This document shows positions 16,688 to 25,346 of a DNA stretch of 64,000 bases, one piece after another (position 1 is the first letter of the stretch; every line of letters starts with the position of its first letter). Under the pieces are notes generated by a model. That model was not told the origin of the DNA. It did no database searches and worked only from the letters and a program-made list of their open reading frames with translations. This DNA comes from Anaerococcus jeddahensis (GTDB lineage: Bacteria > Bacillota > Clostridia > Tissierellales > Peptoniphilaceae). Both the position numbers and the translations under genes were made by a program. The stretch spans positions 558,001 to 622,000 of the forward strand of contig NZ_CWHU01000005.1 of NCBI RefSeq assembly GCF_001182725.1, given 5' to 3'.

Positions 16688-17480
16688 AAAAACTGGAAAA
16701 ATATATTATTATAATCCGTTGGATTTTGACTTAGAAATTGGAGATAAAGTTATAGTTAGCTCTAATTCTTGTATTGAAATGGGAAGTGTTAAAACTTCCA
16801 TAAGAGAAATCAAAGAAGATGAGTTTGACCATGATTTAAATCAAATAATCAGAAAAGCTGATAAAGATGACCTATTAAAATTCGAAAAAAACAAGAAAGA
16901 TGCCAAGGAAGCTGTAGAAATTTGTCAAAAAAAAGCAGAAAAACTAGGTTTAAATCTCCATGCCATAGAAGCAGAATTTACTTTTGATAGAAAAAAATTG
17001 CTCATATATTTTTCATCAAATAATAGGGTTGATTTTAGAAAATTAGTAAAAGAACTTGCATCAATTTATAGAAACAGGATTGAACTTAGGCAAATTGGAG
17101 TAAGAGATCATGCAAAATTGGTTTCAAGTGTAGGAATTTGTGGCCAAAAATGTTGTTGTGCAAGATTTTTGAACGATTTTGAACCCCTATCAATAAAAAT
17201 GGCAAAAGAGCAAGATATTACCCTAGATCCAAATAAAATTTCAGGTCTTTGTGGAAGACTTATGTGTTGTTTATCCTACGAAAATGAAAATTATAAAATA
17301 GCCAAAAAAGCTATGCCAAAAGTTGGAGAAAAAATTCAAACTGAAGATGGAATAGGGGTCGTTGTTGAAAATAATTATGTCAAGGAAAAATGTAAGATAA
17401 GAGTAAGAATCGAAGAAGATGATACTGAAATTGAAAAATCTTATTGTCCAAAAGATATAAGAAGAGTGGTTGATAAATAG
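16662..17480 (+). CDS. ricT: PSP1-domain regulator RicT (YaaT)
   Basis: A 272-residue YaaT/RicT homologue. With RicA and RicF this protein forms the Y-complex that binds [4Fe-4S] clusters and influences RNase Y-dependent mRNA processing. Two cysteine clusters are clear: CGQKCCCARFL (about residues 159-169) and CGRLMCC (about 196-202). The preferred start is TTG at 16662 (MKVVGVSFKKTGK), with AGAGGGGAAG upstream. The ATG at 16599 would add 21 residues unlike the family. It overlaps the end of holB by 26 bp. Confidence 0.9.
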   Translation: MKVVGVSFKKTGKIYYYNPLDFDLEIGDKVIVSSNSCIEMGSVKTSIREIKEDEFDHDLNQIIRKADKDDLLKFEKNKKDAKEAVEICQKKAEKLGLNLHAIEAEFTFDRKKLLIYFSSNNRVDFRKLVKELASIYRNRIELRQIGVRDHAKLVSSVGICGQKCCCARFLNDFEPLSIKMAKEQDITLDPNKISGLCGRLMCCLSYENENYKIAKKAMPKVGEKIQTEDGIGVVVENNYVKEKCKIRVRIEEDDTEIEKSYCPKDIRRVVDK

Positions 17481-17514
17481 CTATTAAAAAAGAAAAATTG
17501 AGATTTACTATCAT

Positions 17515-17543
17515 TTGACATTAATAAATTTAACTACTATAAT
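17515..17543 (+). promoter_or_regulatory. consensus promoter of the ferredoxin gene
   Basis: A perfect TTGACA (17515-17520) and perfect TATAAT (17538-17543) are spaced by 17 bp. This is the strongest sigma-A promoter in the window and implies high expression. Confidence 0.9.
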
Positions 17544-17572
17544 AATGATATAACAAAATAGGAGGTAATATT

Positions 17573-17749
17573 ATGGCTTATAGAATAGATGAAAATACAT
17601 GTATATCATGTGGATCTTGTGAAGGTGAATGTCCAGTTCAAGCAATTGAACAAGGAGACGCAGCATACGAAATAGACGAAGATGCTTGTATCGACTGTGG
17701 ATCTTGTGCAGCAGTTTGCCCAGTAGAAGCAATCTCACCAGCAGAATAA
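17573..17749 (+). CDS. 2[4Fe-4S] ferredoxin
   Basis: A 58-residue clostridial-type ferredoxin. The two cluster motifs are CISCGSCEGECP (from residue 10) and CIDCGSCAAVCP (from residue 39), with the usual internal duplication. It begins MAYRIDENTC after a strong AGGAGG. It would carry electrons from pyruvate:ferredoxin oxidoreductase (encoded at 45113) to hydrogenase or other reductases. Expressed alone from a consensus promoter with its own terminator. Confidence 0.97.
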   Translation: MAYRIDENTCISCGSCEGECPVQAIEQGDAAYEIDEDACIDCGSCAAVCPVEAISPAE

Positions 17750-17770
17750 GATATATACATAAAAAATTTA

Positions 17771-17795
17771 GACTCAGCTTATGCTGGGTCTTTTA
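17771..17795 (+). terminator. terminator after the ferredoxin gene
   Basis: GACTCAGC (17771-17778) and GCTGGGTC (17783-17790) pair with one G-U, TTAT loop, then TTTTA. Confidence 0.85.
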
Positions 17796-17836
17796 TTATG
17801 CTTAAAAATTTAAAAAATTAATAATTACAAAAAATA

Positions 17837-17865
17837 TTGACAATTAATGCAATTTTTGCTAATAT
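17837..17865 (+). promoter_or_regulatory. promoter of the uracil permease gene
   Basis: TTGACA (17837-17842) and TAATAT (17860-17865) have 17-bp spacing. The leader to the ATG at 17893 is short, leaving no room for a PyrR-type attenuator. Confidence 0.6.
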
Positions 17866-17892
17866 AACTCTTGATGTATACAAGGAGGTATT

Positions 17893-19158
17893 ATGAAAAA
17901 TTCTAAAAAAATTTACCATGTAGAAGACAAGTTACCATTTAAATTGTTATTACCACTTTCAATCCAACATACATTTGCAATGTTTGGAGCAAGTGTTTTA
18001 GTTCCTATTTTATTTAAAATAAATCCAGGAATTGTACTATTTATGAATGGTATAGGAACCTTATTATTTATATTATTTACCAAAAAGAAAGCACCAGCTT
18101 ATTTGGGATCATCATTTGCATTTTTAGCACCAGGAACAGCTATAATTGCAAGTCAAGGATTTCAATACGCTCAAGGTGCTTTTATTGTGGTCGGAATTCT
18201 GGGTTGTTTTTTAGCCTTTATAATATATAAATTTGGAATTTCATGGATTGATGTGGTATTACCACCAGCAGCTATGGGATCTGTTGTAGCACTTATAGGA
18301 TTTGAGCTTGCAGGAAACACAGTAACAGGCGGTTCAATCGGAGCAAATATAATGACAGAAACTGCAAATTATAAAGATTTTATAATTTTTGCAATAACCT
18401 TATTTACAGCAATAATTGGATCAGTTTCTTTTAAAGGATTTTTTTCAACAATTCCAATACTAATTTCCATAATAGTAGGATATGTTTGTTCAATATTTTT
18501 TGGAATGGTAGATTTCACACCAGTTTTACAAGCAAAATTATTTACCCTACCAAATTTTTCAGCTCCAAAATTTTCAATAGAAGCTGTTTTATCAATGCTA
18601 CCAGTAATATTAGTAATAACAAGCGAACACATTTCACACCAAGTTGTAACAAGCAATATTATAGGAAGAAATTTATTAGAAGATCCAGGCTTACACAGAT
18701 CAATTTTTGCAGATAACTTCTCATCAGCCCTTTCAGGATTAGTTGGAGGAGTTCCAACAACAACCTATGGTGAAAATATAGGAGTTATGGCAATAACTGG
18801 AGTATATTCAGTCCAAGTAATAGGAGGAGCAGCAATAATTTCAATATTAATGGCATTTATAGGACCACTTGCAGCCTTAATTCAAACAATACCTGGAGAT
18901 GTAATAGGAGGAGTAACCTTCTTGTTATACGGAATGATAGGAACAAGCGGAATCAGATTATTAGTAGACCAAAAAGTAGACTATTCAAAATCAATAAATT
19001 TAATCCTAACCTCAACAATATTTATAGCAGGACTTTCAGGTCTATCAATAAAATTTGGCTCAATCAAATTACAAGGCATGGTACTAGCTTCTGTAGTAGC
19101 AGTTTTACTATCAGCATTTTTAACCTTATTAAGAAAATTAAATTTAATAAATCATTAA
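17893..19158 (+). CDS. uraA: uracil/xanthine permease (NCS2 family)
   Basis: A 421-residue nucleobase:cation symporter-2 with about 14 hydrophobic segments. Family signatures include the N-terminal LLPLSIQHTFAMFGASVLVP, the GSSFAFLAPG helix break, the conserved Glu of ITSEHISHQ, and the GGVPTTTYGENIGVMAITG substrate block. Together these fit the uracil-proton symporter UraA/PyrP better than a xanthine carrier. Strong AAGGAGG start. Monocistronic, with no pyrimidine gene beside it. Confidence 0.93.
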   Translation: MKNSKKIYHVEDKLPFKLLLPLSIQHTFAMFGASVLVPILFKINPGIVLFMNGIGTLLFILFTKKKAPAYLGSSFAFLAPGTAIIASQGFQYAQGAFIVVGILGCFLAFIIYKFGISWIDVVLPPAAMGSVVALIGFELAGNTVTGGSIGANIMTETANYKDFIIFAITLFTAIIGSVSFKGFFSTIPILISIIVGYVCSIFFGMVDFTPVLQAKLFTLPNFSAPKFSIEAVLSMLPVILVITSEHISHQVVTSNIIGRNLLEDPGLHRSIFADNFSSALSGLVGGVPTTTYGENIGVMAITGVYSVQVIGGAAIISILMAFIGPLAALIQTIPGDVIGGVTFLLYGMIGTSGIRLLVDQKVDYSKSINLILTSTIFIAGLSGLSIKFGSIKLQGMVLASVVAVLLSAFLTLLRKLNLINH

Positions 19159-19164
19159 AATTTT

Positions 19165-19195
19165 AAAAGTTCATCATTAAGATGGACTTTTTTAA
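19165..19195 (+). terminator. terminator after uraA
   Basis: AAAGTTCATC (19166-19175) pairs with GATGGACTTT (19181-19190) with one G-U, then T-run. The following 80 bases are AT-rich without other signals. Confidence 0.8.
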
Positions 19196-19272
19196 AATAA
19201 ATAAATTTTTAAAAATAAAAAAACATAATTTGAAAAAAATTTAGAATTTAAAATTAAAAATGGGCAAAAAAA

Positions 19273-19348
19273 TGGAGCCACTTCCCAGGATCGAACTGAG
19301 GACCTCATCCTTACCATGGATGCGCTCTACCGACTGAGCTAAAGTGGC
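19273..19348 (-). tRNA. tRNA-Thr (GGU anticodon)
   Basis: Read on the minus strand, the gene is a 76-nt cloverleaf with encoded CCA. The acceptor arm GCCACTT pairs with AAGTGGC. The D loop has AGCTCAGTCGGTAGAGC, the T arm TTCGATC, and the anticodon stem CATCC/GGATG encloses ATGGTAA with anticodon GGT at 34-36. It is a lone tRNA in the gap between uraA and tuf, transcribed against both. Confidence 0.96.
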
Positions 19349-19357
19349 ACTGGAGAT

Positions 19358-19386
19358 AATATACCATAGAAAAAATATTTTTGCAA
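19358..19386 (-). promoter_or_regulatory. promoter of tRNA-Thr
   Basis: On the minus strand, TTGCAA (19386-19381), 17 bp and TATATT (19363-19358) precede the tRNA by about ten bases. A TGG just before the -10 strengthens it. Confidence 0.6.
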
Positions 19387-19486
19387 ATTATTTTTAAATA
19401 TGCAAAATAAACGGTATAGTGAATATAATTGTAGTAAAAATATAAAATTTATGGTATAGTAATTTTATAATATTTAGGAGGAAATA

Positions 19487-20683
19487 ATGAGTAAAGAAAC
19501 ATTTGAAAGAAGTAAACCACATATTAATATTGGTACAATCGGACACGTAGACCACGGTAAAACAACAACAACAGCAGCAATCACCCAAGCATTAAATAAA
19601 AAATATGGAACAGGTGAATTCATAGACTACGATAAAATTGATAAGGCTCCAGAAGAAAGAGAAAGAGGAATCACAATCAATACATCTGTAGTAGAATACG
19701 AAACAGAAAAAAGACACTACGCACATATAGATGCACCAGGCCACGCTGACTACGTTAAAAACATGATTACAGGAGCAGCACAAATGGACGGAGCAATCCT
19801 AGTAGTATCAGCTGCAGACGGTCCAATGCCACAAACAAGAGAACACATCCTATTAGCAAGACAAGTAGGAGTTCCAAAAATCGCAGTATTCCTAAACAAA
19901 GAAGACCAAGTAGACGATCCAGAACTAATCGAATTAGTAGAAATGGAAGTAAGAGATCTACTATCAGAATACGACTTCGACGGAGACGATGCACCAGTAA
20001 TAGTAGGATCTGCATTAAAATCATTACAAGAAGGCGGAGAAGGCGAATGGTCAGATAAAATATTAGCTCTAATGGATGCAGTAGACGAATACTTCGACAT
20101 CCCAGAAAGAGATAACGACCAACCATTCCTAATGCCAGTAGAAGACGTAATGACAATCTCAGGAAGAGGAACAGTAGCAACAGGAAGAGTAGAAAGAGGA
20201 ACACTAAAACTAGGTTCAACAGTAGAAATCGTAGGCCTAACAGATAAAACAAGAGAAGTAGTAGTAACAGGAATCGAAATGTTCCATAAATCACTAGACG
20301 TAACAGAATCAGGAGATAACTGTGCATTACTACTAAGAGGAGTACAAAGAAACGAAATCCAAAGAGGACAAGTAATAGCAGCACCAGGCTCAGTACACCC
20401 ACACACAGAATTCGAAGGCCAAGTATACGTACTAACCAAAGAAGAAGGAGGAAGACATACCCCATTCTTCTCAGGCTACAGACCACAATTCTTCTTTAGA
20501 ACAACAGATGTAACAGGAGACATCCAACTAGAAGAAGGAACAGAAATGGTAATGCCAGGAGACAACGCAACATTCAAAATCAAATTACAAAAACCAATCG
20601 CTCTTGAAGAAGGATTAAGATTCGCAGTAAGAGAAGGTGGAAGAACAGTTGCTTCTGGAGTTGTTTCTAAAGTAATTCAATAA
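19487..20683 (+). CDS. tuf: elongation factor Tu
   Basis: A 398-residue EF-Tu that delivers aminoacyl-tRNA to the ribosome. G1 is GHVDHGKTT (about residues 20-28), followed by the switch [20 protein letters not shown] (G3), NKEDQ (G4) and GSALK (G5). Domains 2 and 3 are complete. Codon use is that of a very highly expressed gene, with many C-ending codons and few T's on the coding strand, so long reading frames appear on its reverse strand. It stands alone, not next to fusA. Two copies of GGTATAGT (19413 and 19453) lie upstream, but I cannot fix the promoter. Confidence 0.98.
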   Translation: MSKETFERSKPHINIGTIGHVDHGKTTTTAAITQALNKKYGTGEFIDYDKIDKAPEERERGITINTSVVEYETEKRHYAHIDAPGHADYVKNMITGAAQMDGAILVVSAADGPMPQTREHILLARQVGVPKIAVFLNKEDQVDDPELIELVEMEVRDLLSEYDFDGDDAPVIVGSALKSLQEGGEGEWSDKILALMDAVDEYFDIPERDNDQPFLMPVEDVMTISGRGTVATGRVERGTLKLGSTVEIVGLTDKTREVVVTGIEMFHKSLDVTESGDNCALLLRGVQRNEIQRGQVIAAPGSVHPHTEFEGQVYVLTKEEGGRHTPFFSGYRPQFFFRTTDVTGDIQLEEGTEMVMPGDNATFKIKLQKPIALEEGLRFAVREGGRTVASGVVSKVIQ

Positions 20684-20691
20684 TATTATTT

Positions 20692-20723
20692 AGAGCGAGT
20701 CTTTTAGACTTGCTCTTTTTTTA
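20692..20723 (+). terminator. terminator after tuf
   Basis: AGAGCGAGTC (20692-20701) pairs with GACTTGCTCT (20707-20716) with one G-U, then T7. Confidence 0.9.
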
Positions 20724-20746
20724 ATTTATTTTGGCTAGGAGTTTAT

Positions 20747-22018
20747 ATGAAATATAAAAAAATATTTATATTATTTTTGTTTTTAATTTCTATTACATTT
20801 TCTTCTTGTGCTTTTAAAAATAATAAAAAAACAGATGAAAGTAATTCAGTATCTGATATAAATTCTAATTTAACTTTAAATAATAAAAAGGAAAAGAAAC
20901 CTAAAGGTGAACCGTATCTTGTAGGTGTTGCCCCTGATGATTACAATATGGATTATGATACATCTAGATTAAAATCATTAAATGAAAAAAAATCTAAATT
21001 TTATCCCAAAGATGGGGTAAAAGGTATCTATTTTAATCCTTATTCTGCAAATGATCCAAAATCTTTAAAAAAAATAGTTAATTTAATTGATAGCACTAAG
21101 TTAAATACAGTTGTTATTGATGTTAAAGATGATTGGGGAAACATTACTTGTGATTTTAAATCTAATGATAAAGATATAAAGTACGCCACTGATAAAATTA
21201 TTGATGCAAAAGATTTTATTTCAAAAATGCATTCAAAAGGAATATATGTGATTGCAAGGATTACAACTTTCAAAGATTCTGTTATGTCTGAAAAACATCC
21301 TGATTGGGGATTTAAATTAAATGATGGTTCTTTGTTGGTTAATGGACTTGGAGAATCTTTTGTTAATCCATATATGGATGAAGTTAGAAATTATAATTTG
21401 AAAATTGCTGAACTTGCAGCTAATGCTGGTTTTGATGAAATTCAATTTGATTATGTGAGATTTGCTGAAGGATTTGAAAATATGGGCGATAATTTATATT
21501 ATTCTAAAGGCAAATGGGAAAATCTAAAAATGAAAGATGGTGACAAAAGAGTTAATGCCATTACTAGTTTTGTAAAAGATGCTAGGGAAGTCCTTCAAGA
21601 CTATGATACTCCATGTGGTGTTGATGTTTTTGGTTATTCTATGCAAGTTGGAAGAGCTGATGGAATCGGTCAAGATTTTAAAGAAATTTCTAATCAAGCT
21701 GATGTAATGAGTTCTATGATTTATCCGTCTCACTGGGGATTTTATGCATTTGATATTGCAAAGCCAGATCTTGAACCTTATGAGCTTGTAAAAAGATATT
21801 TAAAAGAAGAACAAAAAGAATTTTCTGAAATTGAACATAAGCCTCAATCAAGACCATGGATTCAGGATTTTACTGCTTCTTGGATTGGAAGTGGAAATTA
21901 CATGGAATATGACAAGGAAGCTGTCGAAGCTCAAATAAAAGCTATTTATGATTCTGGTCAAAATGAATTTTTACTTTGGAACTCGGCGTCAAAATATACT
22001 AAGGACGTTGATTATTAA
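20747..22018 (+). CDS. lipoprotein with putative glycoside-hydrolase (DUF4015-like) domain
   Basis: A 423-residue exported lipoprotein. The signal peptide ends in the lipobox TFSSC, with Cys21 as lipid site. After a Lys/Asn-rich linker, a TIM-barrel-like domain (about residues 80-410) shows GVKGIYFNPYSAN, NTVVIDVKDDWG, the GFDEIQFDYVRF strand, and YPSHWG. These are features of the DUF4015 putative glycoside hydrolases; acidic residues at strand ends suit catalysis, but no substrate is established. It may act on surface or host glycans. A PsiE-like membrane gene follows 15 bp downstream, probably in the same operon. Confidence 0.85.
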   Translation: MKYKKIFILFLFLISITFSSCAFKNNKKTDESNSVSDINSNLTLNNKKEKKPKGEPYLVGVAPDDYNMDYDTSRLKSLNEKKSKFYPKDGVKGIYFNPYSANDPKSLKKIVNLIDSTKLNTVVIDVKDDWGNITCDFKSNDKDIKYATDKIIDAKDFISKMHSKGIYVIARITTFKDSVMSEKHPDWGFKLNDGSLLVNGLGESFVNPYMDEVRNYNLKIAELAANAGFDEIQFDYVRFAEGFENMGDNLYYSKGKWENLKMKDGDKRVNAITSFVKDAREVLQDYDTPCGVDVFGYSMQVGRADGIGQDFKEISNQADVMSSMIYPSHWGFYAFDIAKPDLEPYELVKRYLKEEQKEFSEIEHKPQSRPWIQDFTASWIGSGNYMEYDKEAVEAQIKAIYDSGQNEFLLWNSASKYTKDVDY

Positions 22019-22033
22019 AAGAAAGTAGATTTT

Positions 22034-22663
22034 ATGGAAAAAAAATTAAAAGAAAAAATTGAAGTGGCTATTAAGGCTGTTGAAATTATAATATGTGTAA
22101 GTATTTTATTTTCTTTAATTTTGTCAATACCAATTCTTGGAAAATATGCAATTTCTGTAATAAAGGCTTCGGATTTTAAACAAAATTATGACCTGTTAAA
22201 TGAATTTTTAAAGTTTGCACTTTTATTGGTTGTAGGAATTGAGCTTATTGAGATGATTTTAACTAAGTCTCATGAGGCAATCCTAACCTTAATTTTGTTT
22301 GTAATAGCTAGGAAAATGCTTTTATATTCAGTTGATTTGATAGATATTTTAGTTGGTTCTTTATCAATAGGATTAATATTTGTTATTATTAAATTTGTTG
22401 TTAAAGATGATAGCTTAATGGCGAAAATTGATAATACTTATTCGGCAGCTATGACTGTAAAAAAAATAAAACAAGATTACAAACTAGATATACCTCAAGA
22501 TATGTCAAATACTTTGGGTGGTTTAGTTTATGAAATAGCTAAGGTCGAAGGTATAGACGAATTAAAAGAAAATACAAGACTAATATATGGATCTTATAAA
22601 TTTAAGATAATTAGCATGAAAGATGGAGTTATTAAAAGAATTAGAATTGAAGAATTAAAATAA
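22034..22663 (+). CDS. PsiE-like membrane protein with C-terminal soluble domain
   Basis: A 209-residue protein with four hydrophobic segments at about residues 12-34, 55-75, 80-97 and 102-120. The stretch GIELIEMILTKSHEAILTLILF and the IARKMLLY that follows resemble the PsiE family. Residues about 130-209 form a soluble beta-rich domain (DIPQDMSNTLGGLVYEIAKVEG ... IKRIRIEELK) like the transporter-associated domain of CorC proteins. I know of no experimental function for this combination. It starts 15 bp after the lipoprotein gene without a strong Shine-Dalgarno. Confidence 0.65.
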   Translation: MEKKLKEKIEVAIKAVEIIICVSILFSLILSIPILGKYAISVIKASDFKQNYDLLNEFLKFALLLVVGIELIEMILTKSHEAILTLILFVIARKMLLYSVDLIDILVGSLSIGLIFVIIKFVVKDDSLMAKIDNTYSAAMTVKKIKQDYKLDIPQDMSNTLGGLVYEIAKVEGIDELKENTRLIYGSYKFKIISMKDGVIKRIRIEELK

Positions 22664-22666
22664 TAG

Positions 22667-22699
22667 AAAAATCATTAGCTTAAGCTAATGATTTTTTTT
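22667..22699. terminator. bidirectional terminator, PsiE-like / AraC genes
   Basis: ATCATTAGC (22671-22679) and GCTAATGAT (22684-22692) form a perfect stem with a TTAA loop. A-run before and T8 after serve both convergent genes. Confidence 0.9.
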
Positions 22700-22703
22700 G
22701 AAT

Positions 22704-23549
22704 TTATATTCTATGATTTTTTCTAAATTGGGAAGGTGTCAAGCCCACTTTTTTTCTAAAAACTTGGTTAAAATATGATTGAGAATTAAATCCTACTATT
22801 GATGAAATTTCTTCCATTGAATGATTGGTACTTATGAGTAAATTTTTGGTAACTTCTATTCTTTTTAAAATTAAATAGTCAATAGGGGTAACCCTATAGG
22901 ATTGTTTAAATTCTGCAATTAAATGAAATTTATTCATATAAGCCATTTTTGAAAGACTTTCAAGTTTAATATCTTCTGAGTAATTATTATCGATGAAATT
23001 TTTTATGTAATCAATTTGTTTGTTGATTTTAATGTCGTTTGTTATAACTATTTCATCTTCGAATTTTCTAAGTAAGGTTATTACAAATTCGCTTGCTTTT
23101 GCATTTGCCATTGATTGGGCAAAAATATTGTTAGAATTAAATTCTTCATTAATAATATCAAAAGATTTTATAAAATAATCTTGGTCTTTTTCTATATTTT
23201 TATAAATGTATTTATCTTCATCAATATTATCATCATTTAAAAGATTTTTTACAAAAATACTGTCTACTCCAAAAGATATATAAACTAAATTTTCATCTTC
23301 TCCTGAGTATATACTGTGGCCAACATTTGAATTGATGATAAAAAAATCATCTTTATTTGTATTTATTACCCTATCTTCAATTGAAAATTTTCCCTTTCCG
23401 TCTAAAATAAAATAAAATTCCGTAAAGGGATGAAAATGAATCCTAGAATTTATATTATTGGAAGTGGAAAATTTTTTTGCATAAAGCACTTTGAGATAGA
23501 TACTTTGCATAGTTGAGTTATCGTTTTCGTGTTTATCTAAAATTTCCAT
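22704..23549 (-). CDS. AraC-family transcriptional regulator with cupin sensor
   Basis: A 281-residue regulator. The N-terminal cupin domain (about residues 25-110) contains RIHFHPFTEFYFILDGKG and GHSIYSG. The C-terminal double helix-turn-helix (about 180-281) has MAYMNKFHLIAEFKQSYRVTPIDYL and the family signature GFNSQSYFNQVFRKKVGLTPSQFRK. Such proteins usually sense a sugar and activate a neighbouring carbohydrate gene. It is divergent from the GlgB-like gene across a 153-bp shared promoter region, so that gene is the obvious target. Start codon has only a weak AGGAAC site. Confidence 0.9.
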   Translation of the reverse strand: MEILDKHENDNSTMQSIYLKVLYAKKFSTSNNINSRIHFHPFTEFYFILDGKGKFSIEDRVINTNKDDFFIINSNVGHSIYSGEDENLVYISFGVDSIFVKNLLNDDNIDEDKYIYKNIEKDQDYFIKSFDIINEEFNSNNIFAQSMANAKASEFVITLLRKFEDEIVITNDIKINKQIDYIKNFIDNNYSEDIKLESLSKMAYMNKFHLIAEFKQSYRVTPIDYLILKRIEVTKNLLISTNHSMEEISSIVGFNSQSYFNQVFRKKVGLTPSQFRKNHRI

Positions 23550-23583
23550 AAAATTTGTTCCTTATTTCTTTTATTCACATTAT

Positions 23584-23612
23584 ATTATACATAAAAAATC
23601 ACTTTACTACAA
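23584..23612 (-). promoter_or_regulatory. promoter of the AraC gene
   Basis: On the minus strand, TTGTAG (23612-23607) and TATAAT (23589-23584) are 17 bp apart. An inverted repeat AAATCA...TGATTT (23596-23620) straddles the -35 and could be an operator. Confidence 0.55.
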
Positions 23613-23640
23613 GATGATTTCCGGGGATAAGAAACATATA

Positions 23641-23649
23641 TGATATAAT
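23641..23649 (+). promoter_or_regulatory. extended -10 promoter of the GlgB-like gene
   Basis: TGATATAAT (23641-23649) is a perfect TGn-TATAAT with no recognisable -35, as expected for a promoter that needs an activator such as the divergent AraC protein. Confidence 0.55.
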
Positions 23650-23702
23650 AAATAATGAATTAAAAGCTGATTATTTTATATTAAATATGGAAAGGAAGAT
23701 AG

Positions 23703-25301
23703 ATGGATACTAGGAAATATTTAGATGGGGAATCGTTTGATGGCTTTAAATTTTTTGGAAATCATAAAAAAAGTAAAAATTCTTATATTTTTAGGACGCT
23801 TGGTCCAAATGCCAAAAATATTTACATAGTAGGTGACTTTAATGGTTGGAAAGAAGAAAAACTTAGAAAATATTCAACTGGTGTTTTTTCAAAAACTATA
23901 AATAATGTTAAAGAATATGATAAATATTTATATGTAATTGAAGATAAAAATGGTAAAAAATCATATAAATTAGATCCATTTTCCAAATTAACAGATGAAA
24001 AATATGAAAATTCATTAGTTTTTGATAAGGCTTTTGAATTTTCTTATAAAATTAAAGAAAATAAAAATTTAAATATTTACGAAATAAACTTTAGAAATTT
24101 TGATGGTAAAATTTTTTCAAATGAAAAGTCTATTGATAAATTCATTTTTTATGTAAAAGAAAATAACTTTACTCATGTAAAATTAATGGATGTTTTTACT
24201 TACAGTTTTTCATATAATGAAAAATTACTAAATTTAGAAAAGTTAAAATTATTTATTGATATCTGTCATAAAAATGATATAGGAATAATAATGGATTTGG
24301 ATATTTCTTCTTTTTATCCAAGTGAAAAATATTTATTAAGATTTGATAATTCTAATATGTATAACTACGACTATGATGACATTTTGTATAATTATGATGG
24401 AAGAATAAATTTAGATCCAAGCAAAAAAATTGTTAAATCATTTATTTTATCTTTCATTTCATATTTATTTGATGAATTTAAGCTAGATGGCATATCTTTT
24501 ATAAATTTAGAAAATTTGATATTTTGTCAAGGAGATAAGTCTAGAGGTTTTAACCATAATTGGTTAGATCTTATCAAAATAATAAATACCCATATAAAAA
24601 ACTTAAATAAACTAAGTCTTGGATTTTATAATTCTATTTGGAATGATGATATAGATTTTAATCTTGGATTTTCCTATATTTATGATAGAACTATGGCAAA
24701 GATAATAAAAATTATGCAAAATTTTCCATATAAAAGATATAATTATTCTAATATTGTAAAAAATTTGATTGAGACAGATTTTAAAAAATTTATTCTTGGT
24801 TTTAATTATTATGATAGTTTGGGTGAGGGGGCAAGTCTTGCTATGAAAATGCACTCAGATGAAAAAAAATATGACCAATTGAAGTCCCTATTTTTACTTA
24901 CCTATACCTTAAATTCTAAAAAAATCCTTTTTATGGAAGATGAAATTGGATCTTTAGAAACTTACAGTTTTGATAAAAAAATAGATTTTAAAGCAAAAAA
25001 TCAAAATGAGAAAGATTTTAATAAATTTTATAAGAAAATTTCCAAATTTCTCTTTGATAATAAGGAATTTTATGAAGAAAATAGCAAGACTCAAATTTTA
25101 GACATTGAAGGTTATTCGCTTTTTGCTTTTAAAAGAAAGTCTAAAAATTTTGAGTATTTAATTATAATTAATTTGACGGATTTGGAATATAAGATTAAAT
25201 ATCTCGATAAAACAAAAACAGTTTTGACAAGTTTTGATGAAAATTTAAAAAATAAAAATATTATACCTGCTTTTGGATCAGGAATATATAGAATAAAATA
25301 A
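23703..25301 (+). CDS. GlgB-like GH13 protein lacking catalytic residues (probable pseudoenzyme)
   Basis: A 532-residue protein with the plan of a 1,4-alpha-glucan branching enzyme. An N-terminal CBM48-like domain (IYIVGDFNGWKEE, about residues 39-51) leads into a GH13 barrel and a short C-terminal beta domain. Collinear landmarks include RFDNSNMY, NLGFSYIYD and KKILFMEDEIG. Key residues are changed. DGLRVDAV reads DGISFINL (residues 262-269), so the nucleophile Asp is Ile267 and the Arg is Ser265. The AEES acid/base region reads LGFYNS, putting Phe308 for Glu. In LSHDE the His is Tyr370, while Asp371 remains. Carbohydrate binding may persist. The frame is open throughout, so it is not a decayed gene. 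GGAAAGGAAG start. Confidence 0.8.
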   Translation: MDTRKYLDGESFDGFKFFGNHKKSKNSYIFRTLGPNAKNIYIVGDFNGWKEEKLRKYSTGVFSKTINNVKEYDKYLYVIEDKNGKKSYKLDPFSKLTDEKYENSLVFDKAFEFSYKIKENKNLNIYEINFRNFDGKIFSNEKSIDKFIFYVKENNFTHVKLMDVFTYSFSYNEKLLNLEKLKLFIDICHKNDIGIIMDLDISSFYPSEKYLLRFDNSNMYNYDYDDILYNYDGRINLDPSKKIVKSFILSFISYLFDEFKLDGISFINLENLIFCQGDKSRGFNHNWLDLIKIINTHIKNLNKLSLGFYNSIWNDDIDFNLGFSYIYDRTMAKIIKIMQNFPYKRYNYSNIVKNLIETDFKKFILGFNYYDSLGEGASLAMKMHSDEKKYDQLKSLFLLTYTLNSKKILFMEDEIGSLETYSFDKKIDFKAKNQNEKDFNKFYKKISKFLFDNKEFYEENSKTQILDIEGYSLFAFKRKSKNFEYLIIINLTDLEYKIKYLDKTKTVLTSFDENLKNKNIIPAFGSGIYRIK

Positions 25302-25346
25302 AAGAAGCTCTTGCAAATAATAAATTTTGCAAGAGCTTCTTTTTAT
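25301..25346. terminator. bidirectional terminator, GlgB-like / CBS genes
   Basis: AAAGAAGCTCTTGCAAA (25301-25317) and TTTGCAAGAGCTTCTTT (25326-25342) form a perfect 17-bp stem with an 8-base loop. Confidence 0.92.

Noticed and set aside
17820-17892. PyrR or purine/uracil-type leader regulation of the uracil permease
   Set aside because: The leader from the predicted start to the ATG is only about 20 nt, with no terminator/antiterminator.
19750-20486. Two long reverse-strand reading frames (229 and 239 codons) inside tuf
   Set aside because: They arise from the T-poor, C-ending codon bias of EF-Tu on the opposite strand. Their translations are low-complexity (Ser/Thr/Pro- or Leu-rich), and no ribosome site or promoter is present.
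23703-25301. Decayed pseudogene of glgB
   Set aside because: The frame is open over 532 codons with conserved collinear landmarks, good ribosome site and promoter, so a maintained pseudoenzyme is more likely than a decaying gene.
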